Shown piece after piece: positions 7,719-14,787 of a stretch of 30,484 nucleotides of DNA (position 1 is its first letter; each line of letters opens with the position of its first letter). The notes under the pieces were generated by a model that saw nothing but the letters and a program-made list of their open reading frames with translations, was not told the origin of the DNA and made no database searches. Position numbers and translations under genes: made by a program. Source of the stretch: CAYJQO01 sp964372445 (GTDB taxonomy: Bacteria; Patescibacteriota; Minisyncoccia; UBA6257; GWB1-50-10). The stretch lies in assembly GCA_964372445.1 (NCBI GenBank), contig CAYJQO010000006.1:1-30484 (forward strand), given 5' to 3'.

Positions 7719-8210
7719 TCATGAGTACTCCGCTTCGCCGGGACGGTGGGTGGGGTGCGTAACCTCGGATTCGATGCGGGCGAGTGCCTCCAGGCGGCGG
7801 CGGTAGCGGTCGCCACCGTCGAACGGCGTCTCGAGCCAGGTCACCAGGATGCGCTTCGCCGCCTCCGGAGAGGTGTAGCTTGCGGAGAGCGAGAGCACGT
7901 TTGCGTCGTCATCGTGCCGGCTGTCGAACGCCTGGTCGGGGGTTGCCACGAGGGCCGACCGGATGTTCCTGAATTTGTTCGCAACCACGTCCACGCCTAC
8001 CCCGGAGCCGCAGATGAGAATGCCGCGGCTCCCCTCGTAGTCCAGGCTCACCTTCTCGGCCACCGCCCGGGCTGGCCCGGTGTAGTCATCCCCCTCCTCG
8101 AAGCGTTCGCTCCCCAGGTCAACGACCGTGTAGCCTGACTGCTTGAGAAAATTTTTCAGCAGCTCCTTGAGCTGGAAACCCTTGTGGTCAGCACCGATGT
8201 AGATGACCAT
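7719..8210 (-). CDS. rpiB: Ribose 5-phosphate isomerase B
   Basis: The 163-residue protein interconverts ribose 5-phosphate and ribulose 5-phosphate. It has the RpiB N-terminus (IGADHKG, residues 5-11), the catalytic Cys in GILICGSGVG (Cys67) and the SRHDDDANVLSL segment with the family His (His99). Length matches the RpiB/LacAB family. The C-terminal tail after about residue 145 is a little longer and less conserved. It lies between the transpeptidase fusion and rpe. A TACAAT eight bases before the ATG, with TTGGCT at the 17-bp spacing, suggests an internal promoter that would make a leaderless transcript. Confidence 0.95.
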   Translation of the reverse strand: MVIYIGADHKGFQLKELLKNFLKQSGYTVVDLGSERFEEGDDYTGPARAVAEKVSLDYEGSRGILICGSGVGVDVVANKFRNIRSALVATPDQAFDSRHDDDANVLSLSASYTSPEAAKRILVTWLETPFDGGDRYRRRLEALARIESEVTHPTHRPGEAEYS

Positions 8211-8216
8211 GCTGGT

Positions 8217-9620
8217 CTATTGTAAACCAAAGGTATCGCGGAGCCAATTGAGGATCGCCTCTGTGTCACGAACTCGATCGCTCGAGCCGAGGAGGCCAAC
8301 CATGATGGTCCGCGGCTCCCCGCCGCCTGGGGTAAGGTTCCACACCGTCACCACGGTTTGCCCCGCCGCCACGGTTTCTCCGTTTTTCATGCCAACCAGC
8401 CGAGCATCGTCGTGGAACTCGTTCAGGTTCGCTACGCCGATGAATACGTCGGAGCTGAAGCCGAGGTAGTTCTTCCCGCGGCCGATGTCGAAGAGAAACC
8501 TTCGCTTCTCAACGAGGTAGCGAACCAGCTTCGCAAGGTCGCGTAAGGTGGAAACGTTCCCGTCGCCGATGCCGCTCGGATCGACAAAGGTGGTATCGGC
8601 CATGCCGAGCGAGGTTGCCTTGGTATTCATCTGCGTCACAAACCGCCGCTCGCCGAGGAAAGCGGCAAGCGCTGAGGCCGCGCCGTTCGATGAGCTCTCG
8701 AGGAGGGGGTAGAGGAGGTCGAAGGCTCGGTAGCGTTCGCCCGGCTCAAGCGGCTGGCTCTGGACGGCTGCTGAGAGCATCGCCGTGGTGATCGTCACGG
8801 ACCGCTCGAGGTAGACGAGCTCGCTCGCCACGACGCCCGTCATGAGCTTGGTGAGTGAAGCGATGGGGAGGCGATCATCAACATTTTTACCCAAGAGCGT
8901 CTCGCCGCTCGCGAGGTCGGTGGCGAACGCTGCCGCCGCCGCAACCTGCGGCGGCGGCACGTCACTCCGCTTGGCGGTGAGCTCTCGGTAGAATGCCGGG
9001 TGCTCCTCCTCTTCGGATACCAAGATGGGCATGCCGCGGCTCACAAACTCAAAAACCTCTCGGGCATCGTCCGTCGAGAGGCGTACGCACCCGCCTGAGT
9101 ACCCCCTCTGCACCGCGGTGCCATCGGGGTTCGTCGGCCAACCGTGAATGAAGAAGTTCCCGTAGAACTGGATGCTCCAGGGCATCCAGACATGGCCGAT
9201 TGATGAGAAATGGTTGGCCTCTTTCCCCAGCACCTCGTAGCGACCCGTGGGCGTTTCCCACCAGCTCCCGTCTCGCCCCTTCGTGAGCACGGGGTAGGAT
9301 TTGGTGAGCCGCCCCTGCTCGTAGAGCGAGAGGGTCATCATTTTGAGATCCACCTCCACGAAGCGCTCGCCAGATTCGGTGAGCGCCCGCTTCGCACTCG
9401 CGAGAGCTGCCTGGTCAACGCCGGCTGCACTCGCCGCGCCGTCGAGGAACGAGCGATCATTCGACGCAGAACGGTAGACCACGGGTGGGAGTGATGGCCG
9501 CGCCGCAAGCTCTTGGTTCTCTGCCCAGAAGCGGAAGGCCACGGCCCCGAGGGCGACGGCAGCTACCCCCAGGATGAGGACGAGCGCCAGGAGGATCGTG
9601 GAGCGGCCAGAACCTCGCAT
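8217..9620 (-). CDS. Fusion of L,D-transpeptidase (YkuD) and D-alanyl-D-alanine carboxypeptidase (peptidase S11)
   Basis: The 467-residue protein begins with a membrane anchor (residues 8-30), so the rest should lie outside the membrane. The YkuD domain (about 85-202) shows FIHGWP (His159) and YSGGCVRLS (Cys178, Arg180), the catalytic set of L,D-transpeptidases that form 3-3 peptidoglycan cross-links. The S11 domain (about 225-467) shows SLTK (Ser255, Lys258) and SSN (310-312). The third motif reads KNG (412-414) where KTG or KSG is usual. Trimming pentapeptides to tetrapeptides supplies donors for L,D-transpeptidases, so the fusion would couple successive steps; that coupling is inference. 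The start codon overlaps the gap stop by one base (TGATG), which suggests coupled translation. Confidence 0.92.
   Translation of the reverse strand: MRGSGRSTILLALVLILGVAAVALGAVAFRFWAENQELAARPSLPPVVYRSASNDRSFLDGAASAAGVDQAALASAKRALTESGERFVEVDLKMMTLSLYEQGRLTKSYPVLTKGRDGSWWETPTGRYEVLGKEANHFSSIGHVWMPWSIQFYGNFFIHGWPTNPDGTAVQRGYSGGCVRLSTDDAREVFEFVSRGMPILVSEEEEHPAFYRELTAKRSDVPPPQVAAAAAFATDLASGETLLGKNVDDRLPIASLTKLMTGVVASELVYLERSVTITTAMLSAAVQSQPLEPGERYRAFDLLYPLLESSSNGAASALAAFLGERRFVTQMNTKATSLGMADTTFVDPSGIGDGNVSTLRDLAKLVRYLVEKRRFLFDIGRGKNYLGFSSDVFIGVANLNEFHDDARLVGMKNGETVAAGQTVVTVWNLTPGGGEPRTIMVGLLGSSDRVRDTEAILNWLRDTFGLQ
8219..8247 (-). promoter_or_regulatory. Candidate internal promoter of rpiB (TTGGCT-N17-TACAAT)
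   Basis: TACAAT at 8219-8224 overlaps the stop codon of the upstream gene and ends eight bases before the rpiB ATG. TTGGCT lies 17 bp upstream of it. Because the hexamer also encodes Leu-Gln-stop, chance is possible. Confidence 0.4.
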
Positions 9621-10657
9621 CAGTGGAGCGCTGCGACGCGCTGTACGTGCCGCACCAGCGTGCTCACGTAGCCAAACTCATTGTCGTACCAGGAGAGCAC
9701 CTTGACGAGGTTACCGTCGATGACCTTGGTGAAGCTCAGGTCCACGATCGCGCCGTACGGCTCGCCGATAACGTCTGAGGAGACCATCTGATCATGGGTG
9801 ACCTTGAGAATGCCTTTCCAGCGTGGCTTCGTCGCCGCCTTCTGAAAAATATTGTTGATTTCCTCGACCGACGTCTTGCGCTTCGCCACGAACGTGATGT
9901 CGGCAACCGAACCGGCCACCACCGGCACCCGAAGCGAGATGCCATCGAACTTCCCCCGGAGCGTTTCAATCGCACGGGTCACGGCAACAGCCGCACCGGT
10001 GGTGGAGGGCACAATGTTCTGTGCCGCCGCACGGCCACGCCGGTAATCTTCCCCCCTGGCGGGACCGTCCACGATGCTCTGCGTAGCCGTGTAGCCGTGG
10101 ACCGTCGAGAGGATTGCCTTCTCGATGCCTGGGTTCTCGCTCATGATCTGGATGACCGGTGAAGCCGCGTTCGTGGTGCACGACCCGTTCGAGGTAACCA
10201 CGGTGGCCTTCAGGGCCCCTTCGTTGATACCCACGAGCACGGTTCGGCCCTCGGCGCCATCAGGATCCTTGGCTGGAGCGGTAATCACAACCCGCTTCGC
10301 GCCCGCCGCGAGGTGCACCTTGGCCTGCCGGTAGGATTCGAAGATGCCCGTGGCTTCCACCACGATATCCACCTTGAGCCGTTTCCAGGGAAGCCGCGTG
10401 GGATCTCGCTCCTGGAGGAAGATAATTTCTTTCCCGTCGACCGAGAGTGCGCCGCGCCTGCTCGACACGCGGCGGCCGTACCGCCCGTACACCGTGTCGT
10501 ACCTGAGGAGGTACGCGAGGTTCCCGGCATCGCCGAGATCGTTCACCGCAACGATATTTAACCCTTTGGCCGCCGCGGTTCGGCCCGGCTCACCGTACAC
10601 CTGCCGGAAGAAGAGGCGGCCGATGCGGCCGAACCCATTGATCGCCACACGTGCCAT
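9620..10657 (-). CDS. gap: Glyceraldehyde-3-phosphate dehydrogenase
   Basis: The 345-residue enzyme oxidises glyceraldehyde 3-phosphate to 1,3-bisphosphoglycerate with NAD(P). It has NGFGRIGR (7-14), SNGSCTTNAASP with catalytic Cys160, HGYTATQS with His187, and WYDNEFGY near the C-terminus. I chose the ATG at 10657 (MARVAING) because an extended -10 (TGC TATAAA) ends nine bases before it. The ATG at 10666 would lie immediately after the -10 and the longer open frame starts inside a terminator. It is first in a minus-strand series that continues with the transpeptidase fusion, rpiB and rpe. Confidence 0.96.
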   Translation of the reverse strand: MARVAINGFGRIGRLFFRQVYGEPGRTAAAKGLNIVAVNDLGDAGNLAYLLRYDTVYGRYGRRVSSRRGALSVDGKEIIFLQERDPTRLPWKRLKVDIVVEATGIFESYRQAKVHLAAGAKRVVITAPAKDPDGAEGRTVLVGINEGALKATVVTSNGSCTTNAASPVIQIMSENPGIEKAILSTVHGYTATQSIVDGPARGEDYRRGRAAAQNIVPSTTGAAVAVTRAIETLRGKFDGISLRVPVVAGSVADITFVAKRKTSVEEINNIFQKAATKPRWKGILKVTHDQMVSSDVIGEPYGAIVDLSFTKVIDGNLVKVLSWYDNEFGYVSTLVRHVQRVAALH

Positions 10658-10666
10658 GGTACTCAT

Positions 10667-10675
10667 TTTATAGCA
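10667..10675 (-). promoter_or_regulatory. Extended -10 promoter of gap (TGC TATAAA)
   Basis: The TATAAA hexamer (10667-10672) with an upstream TGC ends nine bases before the gap ATG, which predicts a leader of about 2-3 nt. No good -35 is visible; the region upstream is the terminator of the previous gene. Confidence 0.6.
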
Positions 10676-10680
10676 CCAGG

Positions 10681-10718
10681 TGGAAAAAGGAAAACCACCC
10701 TCCGTTGCCGGGGGGTGG
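10681..10718 (-). terminator. Intrinsic terminator downstream of the small membrane protein gene
   Basis: On the minus strand a 10-bp stem (10695-10704 with 10709-10718, one mismatch) closed by a GCAA tetraloop is followed by a T-rich run (TTTTCCTTTTT). It separates the 10771-11091 gene from gap. Confidence 0.75.
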
Positions 10719-10734
10719 CTAGTTGGCACACGAC

Positions 10735-10751
10735 GTTACCGCGTCGGTAAC
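10735..10751 (-). other. Perfect 7-bp hairpin upstream of the terminator
   Basis: GTTACCG and CGGTAAC are separated by three bases. It lies between the stop codon of the small membrane protein gene and the intrinsic terminator and may protect the 3' end. Confidence 0.4.
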
Positions 10752-10770
10752 CGTGCGGTGGTCTGAGGGG

Positions 10771-11091
10771 CTACCACAAGGCCACGATTACTATGCCCAA
10801 TCCGAATGCTATACCAAGCGCGCCACTTTTCTGAATCGGACCGATTTTTCTTGATGGATCAAATGCATACTGGGAAAACGTGATCATACAGAAGATAGCA
10901 CTCAACACTAAGAAGACGCCCGTGAGAGCTTGCAGCAGAGTGATCAACCCAAACAGCACATAGAGCATCCCCATAACCAGTCCGATCATGAACCTAACCA
11001 CTGGATGCATTGCGTTTACCCTCGCAGCTGCAACCCCAAAGCAGGCGACACCGGCGTCTAGGCCACCGGCAACCCTTCTAATCAAATCCAT
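10771..11091 (-). CDS. Small membrane protein of unknown function
   Basis: I do not recognise this 106-residue protein. After a 26-residue N-terminal segment it has two closely spaced hydrophobic stretches (about residues 32-75), a short polar loop (DPSRKIGPIQKSG), and a last hydrophobic segment ending at the C-terminal Trp. Three transmembrane helices are therefore likely. It is a single-gene unit: promoter AGGACA-N17-TACAAT, an AGGAAA ribosome binding site, and its own terminator downstream. A 9-bp inverted repeat surrounds the promoter. Confidence 0.65.
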   Translation of the reverse strand: MDLIRRVAGGLDAGVACFGVAAARVNAMHPVVRFMIGLVMGMLYVLFGLITLLQALTGVFLVLSAIFCMITFSQYAFDPSRKIGPIQKSGALGIAFGLGIVIVALW

Positions 11092-11111
11092 AGTCTTTTC
11101 CTATCTAATGA

Positions 11112-11140
11112 ATTGTAAATTGACAGTTCATTGCTGTCCT
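11112..11140 (-). promoter_or_regulatory. Promoter of the small membrane protein gene (AGGACA-N17-TACAAT)
   Basis: The -35 is at 11135-11140 and the -10 at 11112-11117, 17 bp apart. The predicted start of transcription is near 11105, giving a 14-nt leader that contains AGGAAA. Confidence 0.55.
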
Positions 11141-11171
11141 GTACGGTAGGGTGTCATCGTCAAACTGTCAA
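11120..11171. repeat. 9-bp inverted repeat around a promoter (TTGACAGTT / AACTGTCAA)
   Basis: TTGACAGTT at 11120-11128 and AACTGTCAA at 11163-11171 are exact reverse complements. They bracket the -35 of the small membrane protein gene and could be operator half-sites or the base of a long stem. Confidence 0.45.
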
Positions 11172-11192
11172 GCCACAGGCCAGATAACAGCC

Positions 11193-11663
11193 TTAGCGGA
11201 GGTCCACCGTGACCGCATCACCGAGCTGTAGCCCGAGCAAGCGGGCACGTCCGGCGGCGAGCTCGAGCACGGTGTCGGCTGGCTCCGGCGGTGTGTAGCG
11301 GCGGAGCTCACCCACCGGAGAGCCCACCTGCGGATCCACACCCTCCTCGATCCAGATGACCCTGCCGTTCTGGATCCAAATAATATCGATGGGGATGAGC
11401 ATGCCCCGCATCCAAAATGCGTGCCTATCCGCTCGCTGGAACAGGAAGAGCATGCCAGCATCTGGGGCGATCGACAAACGCCCGGAGAGCCCACGCGATT
11501 GCTCCTGCGGCGTCCGTGCCACCTCGGCAATGATGCGCGCCCCGTTGATCTCAACCTGCGTCCTCTTGAGCTCCGGCGATTGGTTCCGAAGCGTCCCGGC
11601 GAGCGCGAGACTGATGAGGAAGGCCACGGCACCACCGATGCTGACCTTGGAAAGGATGCGCAT
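11193..11663 (-). CDS. DUF192 (COG1430) family protein, membrane-anchored or secreted
   Basis: The 156-residue protein has an N-terminal hydrophobic segment (about residues 7-23) that acts as a signal or anchor. A DUF192 domain follows: VEVARTPQEQSRGLSGR, MLFLF, then FWMRGMLIPIDIIWI and VLELAAGRARLLGLQLGD, all characteristic of the family. The biochemical role of DUF192 is not established. It is the last gene of the uvrA-methyltransferase-DUF192 operon and starts three bases after the upstream stop codon, with no obvious ribosome binding site, so translation is probably coupled. Confidence 0.88.
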   Translation of the reverse strand: MRILSKVSIGGAVAFLISLALAGTLRNQSPELKRTQVEINGARIIAEVARTPQEQSRGLSGRLSIAPDAGMLFLFQRADRHAFWMRGMLIPIDIIWIQNGRVIWIEEGVDPQVGSPVGELRRYTPPEPADTVLELAAGRARLLGLQLGDAVTVDLR

Positions 11664-11666
11664 AGG

Positions 11667-12143
11667 TCAGCGGTAGCGTAGGCGGTACGCGACAATGCCG
11701 AACGCCACTGAAACGTTGAGCGACTCTTTCTTCCCACGCATGGGGATCTCGAGCACCGTGTCGGATAGCCCAATGATGGATTTCGGCAAGCCATGCACCT
11801 CGTTCCCGACCACGATGGCGATTCGCGAACCCTGATGTGGGCGGACCCGGTGGTACGGCTTTGCGCGAGCGCACTGCTCCACGGCGTAGATACGGTAGCC
11901 ATCGCGCCGGAGCTTCTGCAAAACCTTCCCGGCTGCCGGTGCTCGCTCCCACGCTACCGACCGTTCGGCCCCGAGCGCCACCTTCGCAAACTGAGGCCGG
12001 AGCCCCCCGAAGCGGTCCACGGGCGACGGCGTTACCCCGCAGAGGAACAGCTTGGCAACACCAGCGGCATCCGCAGTCCGGAAAATGGACCCGACATTAT
12101 GGACACTCCTGACGCTGTGGAGCACCGCGACCAACGCTTTCAT
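11667..12143 (-). CDS. SPOUT (TrmH/SpoU) family tRNA/rRNA 2'-O-methyltransferase
   Basis: The 158-residue protein carries the three SpoU motifs: NVGSIFRTAD (about 16-25), IAIVVGNEVHGL (about 108-119), and LEIPMRGKKESLNVSVAFGI (about 130-149), which form the knotted S-adenosylmethionine site. The family 2'-O-methylates ribose in tRNA or rRNA; the target cannot be read from sequence. It is a short, catalytic-domain-only version with no N-terminal RNA-binding extension. Its start overlaps the uvrA stop by four bases (ATGA). Confidence 0.9.
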   Translation of the reverse strand: MKALVAVLHSVRSVHNVGSIFRTADAAGVAKLFLCGVTPSPVDRFGGLRPQFAKVALGAERSVAWERAPAAGKVLQKLRRDGYRIYAVEQCARAKPYHRVRPHQGSRIAIVVGNEVHGLPKSIIGLSDTVLEIPMRGKKESLNVSVAFGIVAYRLRYR

Positions 12144-14680
12144 GTGGCTATGGCTTGCCGGCTTAGCCGGAGTACCTTCCTAAGGTACTCACCGGTGAAG
12201 CTCTTGGCCTTCCGCGCGATCACCTCGGGCGTTCCTATCGCGACCACCTCCCCGCCTCGCTCCCCGCCCTCTGGCCCCAGGTCAATCACCCAGTCGGCGG
12301 TCTTGATCACATCTAGGTTGTGCTCAATCACCACCACGGTGTTCCCCCGGTCCACCAGGCGCTGGAGCACCTTGAGGAGGTTCGCGACGTCCGCAAAGTG
12401 AAGGCCGGTGGTCGGTTCGTCGAGGAGGTAGAGCGTCTTCCGCGTGTCGCGCTTGCCCAACTCCGCCGTGAGCTTGATTCGTTGGGCCTCGCCGCCCGAG
12501 AGCGTGGTCGCCGACTGACCGAGCTCGAGGTACCCCAGGCCAACCTCTTGGAGCACCCGCAGCCGGTCGTGGAGCCACGGGATGTCAGAGAAGAACCCCA
12601 CCGCCTCCTCAACCGTCATCTGGAGCACCTCGTAGATGTTCTTTCCCTGGTAGGTGACCGCCAGGGTTTCCCGATCGAAGCGCTTGCCCTTGCAGATGTC
12701 GCAGGTGACGTAGACGGTGGGAAGGAAGTGCATCTCAATGGCGATGGTCCCGTGACCCTCACAGTGCTCGCAGCGCCCGCCCCGGACGTTGAAGCTGAAC
12801 CGGCCGGGCTTGTACCCGCGCACGCGCGCATCCTCGGTCGAGGCGAAGAGCTCCCGGATGAAGGTCCACGCGCCGACGTACGTCGCCGGGTTCGAGCGAG
12901 GGGTCCGGCCGATCGGCGACTGGTCAATGTTGCTAACACGGTTCAGGTACTCAACCCCGGCGATTGCCTGGTGGGCATCGACCCGGTAGGTCGCACCGTT
13001 GAAACGGTTCGCCATGGTCTTGAAAAGCACGTCGTAGACAAGCGTGCTCTTCCCGGATCCGGAGACCCCGGTGACCGCGGTGAAGCGGCGAAGGGGAATA
13101 TCCAGGTTTATGCTCTTGAGGTTGTTCGCCGTAAGCCTCCGGAGCTTGAGGTGCTCATGGTTTTTGCCGACCGATCGCCGCGACGCCGGCACGTCTATGA
13201 ACTGCGTGCCACGCAGGTACTGCAGGGTGAGCGAGTCCTGCTTAAGATTCTTGAAAATAGATGGTATGGGGCCTGCCGCGACGATTTCGCCCCCGTGGAC
13301 GCCAGCGCCGGGTCCTATATCCACCAGGTAGTCCGCCGATCGAATGGTTTCCTCATCATGCTCCACCACGATAACCGTATTCCCCAGGTCCCGAAGGTCG
13401 TAGAGAGTTTTGAGAAGCTTCGCGTTGTCCCGCTGGTGGAGGCCAATGGTCGGCTCGTCCAGAATGTAGAGCGTCCCCGTGAGCCGGGAGCCAACCTGCG
13501 AGGCGAGGCGGATGCGCTGGGCCTCGCCGCCGGAGAGTGTCCCCGCCCGGCGGTCCAGCGTGAGGTACTCCAAGCCGACATCGGCGAGGAACCGGAGACG
13601 GTTCGTGATCTCTCGGAGCGGCACCTGGGCAACCTCCCGGAAACGGGAATTGCGAGAGGTGGCAGCGGACGCGATGAACGCGAGCGTATCCGATATGGGC
13701 AACGCGGTCACGGTTGCAATGTTTTTCCCGCGGACCAACACGCTCAGCGCCTCAACGCGCAGGCGCTTCCCCGCGCAAACGGGGCAGATCTTTTCCGACC
13801 AGATGCCCTCGGTGCCGAGCCCGTTGCAGGCTCCACAGGCGCCGTACGGACTATTGAATGAGAAGAGGCGCGGCTCAATCTCAGGGAACGAAAACCCGTC
13901 GGCCGGGCAGGTGAACTGGGCTGAAAGGGAGGACTCACCGTCGGCAATGATCGTCACCACATCCTTGCCGTACCGAAGCGCCGTCTCGATCGCTTCGGCG
14001 AGCCGAAGGCGGTTGTCCCGGTCGCTGAAATCTAACCCGGCGGGCATCCGGTCCACCACGAGCTCAATGGTATGCTGCTGGTAGCGGGAGAGTTTAATTT
14101 GATCGTGGAGAGAGTGGTACACACCGTCGATGCGCACCTCGCTGAACCCGGCATTCAGAAAATCGTAGAGCATCTGGTAGTACTCACCCTTCCGGCCGCG
14201 CACCGCCGGCGCAAGGACGACCACGTTCCTCCCGGATGTGTTCCGTTTTGAGATATCGATCGCCACGTCCACAATCTCGTCCCGGGTGAGCTTCCGGATC
14301 TCCTTGCCGCAGACCGGGCAGTGCGGCACCCCAGCCCGTGCGAAGAGCACGCGCAGGTAGTCGTAGATTTCCGTGATGGTGGCAACCGTCGAGCGGGGGT
14401 TATGAGAGTGGCTCTTCTGGTCAATGGAGATCGCCGGTGAGAGTCCTTCAATCTCGTCAACGTCGGGCTTGTCGAGACGCCCGAGAAACTGCCGAGCGTA
14501 GGCAGAGAGCGACTCAATGTACCGCCGCTGGCCTTCCGCGAAGATGGTATCGAATGCCAGGGACGATTTCCCCGACCCCGAGAGACCAGTGAAGACAACC
14601 ATCTTCCCTCGTGGTATCTCGAGGCTGACATTCTTCAGGTTGTGCTCGCGAGCCCCTCTGATAACAATTTTGTCCTGCAT
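12140..14680 (-). CDS. uvrA: UvrABC excinuclease subunit A, compact form lacking the insertion domain
   Basis: This 846-residue ABC ATPase recognises DNA damage and loads UvrB in nucleotide excision repair. Walker A GLSGSGKSS (32-40), the first signature LSGGEAQR (382-389), a second Walker A GVSGSGKST and a second LSGGEAQR are present, as is the C-terminal zinc module CEHC...CDIC. It is about 100 residues shorter than typical UvrA. The cause is visible: CGAC (282-285) is followed after 13 residues by CPVC (299-302), where the family's insertion domain normally sits. The first zinc pair reads CPAD (258-261), with Asp in place of Cys. I chose the ATG at 14680; a GTG at 14695 lies inside a hairpin. 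The gene heads an operon with the methyltransferase and DUF192 genes. Confidence 0.95.
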   Translation of the reverse strand: MQDKIVIRGAREHNLKNVSLEIPRGKMVVFTGLSGSGKSSLAFDTIFAEGQRRYIESLSAYARQFLGRLDKPDVDEIEGLSPAISIDQKSHSHNPRSTVATITEIYDYLRVLFARAGVPHCPVCGKEIRKLTRDEIVDVAIDISKRNTSGRNVVVLAPAVRGRKGEYYQMLYDFLNAGFSEVRIDGVYHSLHDQIKLSRYQQHTIELVVDRMPAGLDFSDRDNRLRLAEAIETALRYGKDVVTIIADGESSLSAQFTCPADGFSFPEIEPRLFSFNSPYGACGACNGLGTEGIWSEKICPVCAGKRLRVEALSVLVRGKNIATVTALPISDTLAFIASAATSRNSRFREVAQVPLREITNRLRFLADVGLEYLTLDRRAGTLSGGEAQRIRLASQVGSRLTGTLYILDEPTIGLHQRDNAKLLKTLYDLRDLGNTVIVVEHDEETIRSADYLVDIGPGAGVHGGEIVAAGPIPSIFKNLKQDSLTLQYLRGTQFIDVPASRRSVGKNHEHLKLRRLTANNLKSINLDIPLRRFTAVTGVSGSGKSTLVYDVLFKTMANRFNGATYRVDAHQAIAGVEYLNRVSNIDQSPIGRTPRSNPATYVGAWTFIRELFASTEDARVRGYKPGRFSFNVRGGRCEHCEGHGTIAIEMHFLPTVYVTCDICKGKRFDRETLAVTYQGKNIYEVLQMTVEEAVGFFSDIPWLHDRLRVLQEVGLGYLELGQSATTLSGGEAQRIKLTAELGKRDTRKTLYLLDEPTTGLHFADVANLLKVLQRLVDRGNTVVVIEHNLDVIKTADWVIDLGPEGGERGGEVVAIGTPEVIARKAKSFTGEYLRKVLRLSRQAIAT

Positions 14681-14694
14681 GTAACGCTGAAACA

Positions 14695-14718
14695 CCTCCC
14701 GCGCACACGAGCGGGAGG
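14695..14718 (-). other. GC hairpin in the uvrA leader containing the only GGGAGG
   Basis: CCTCCCGC (14695-14702) and GCGGGAGG (14711-14718) form a perfect 8-bp stem with an 8-nt loop. On the minus-strand transcript the 3' arm holds the Shine-Dalgarno-like GGGAGG, which would be masked. The T-run is too poor for a convincing terminator. Confidence 0.45.
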
Positions 14719-14731
14719 GACTAGTAAGGAT

Positions 14732-14760
14732 ACCTTAGGCAAGTCTTACCGCGCCGTCAA
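14732..14760 (-). promoter_or_regulatory. Candidate uvrA promoter (TTGACG-N17-TAAGGT)
   Basis: The -35 TTGACG is at 14755-14760 and the -10-like TAAGGT at 14732-14737. The same arrangement (TTGACG-N17-TAGGGT) precedes uvrB, which raises confidence despite the poor -10. Confidence 0.45.
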
Positions 14761-14787
14761 TGCAAACCAGAAAAGGGTGCGTGTGCT

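Noticed and set aside
7709..7816. N-terminal extension of ribulose-phosphate epimerase
   Set aside because: It overlaps rpiB, lacks family similarity, and a good ribosome binding site precedes the internal ATG at 7708.
10658..10729. N-terminal extension of GAPDH
   Set aside because: It would begin within the upstream terminator, and the -10 element lies inside the extension.
12320..13861. 513-codon plus-strand open frame opposite uvrA
   Set aside because: The minus strand encodes UvrA with all ATPase motifs; the antisense frame has low-complexity Arg/Glu/Val composition and no start signals.
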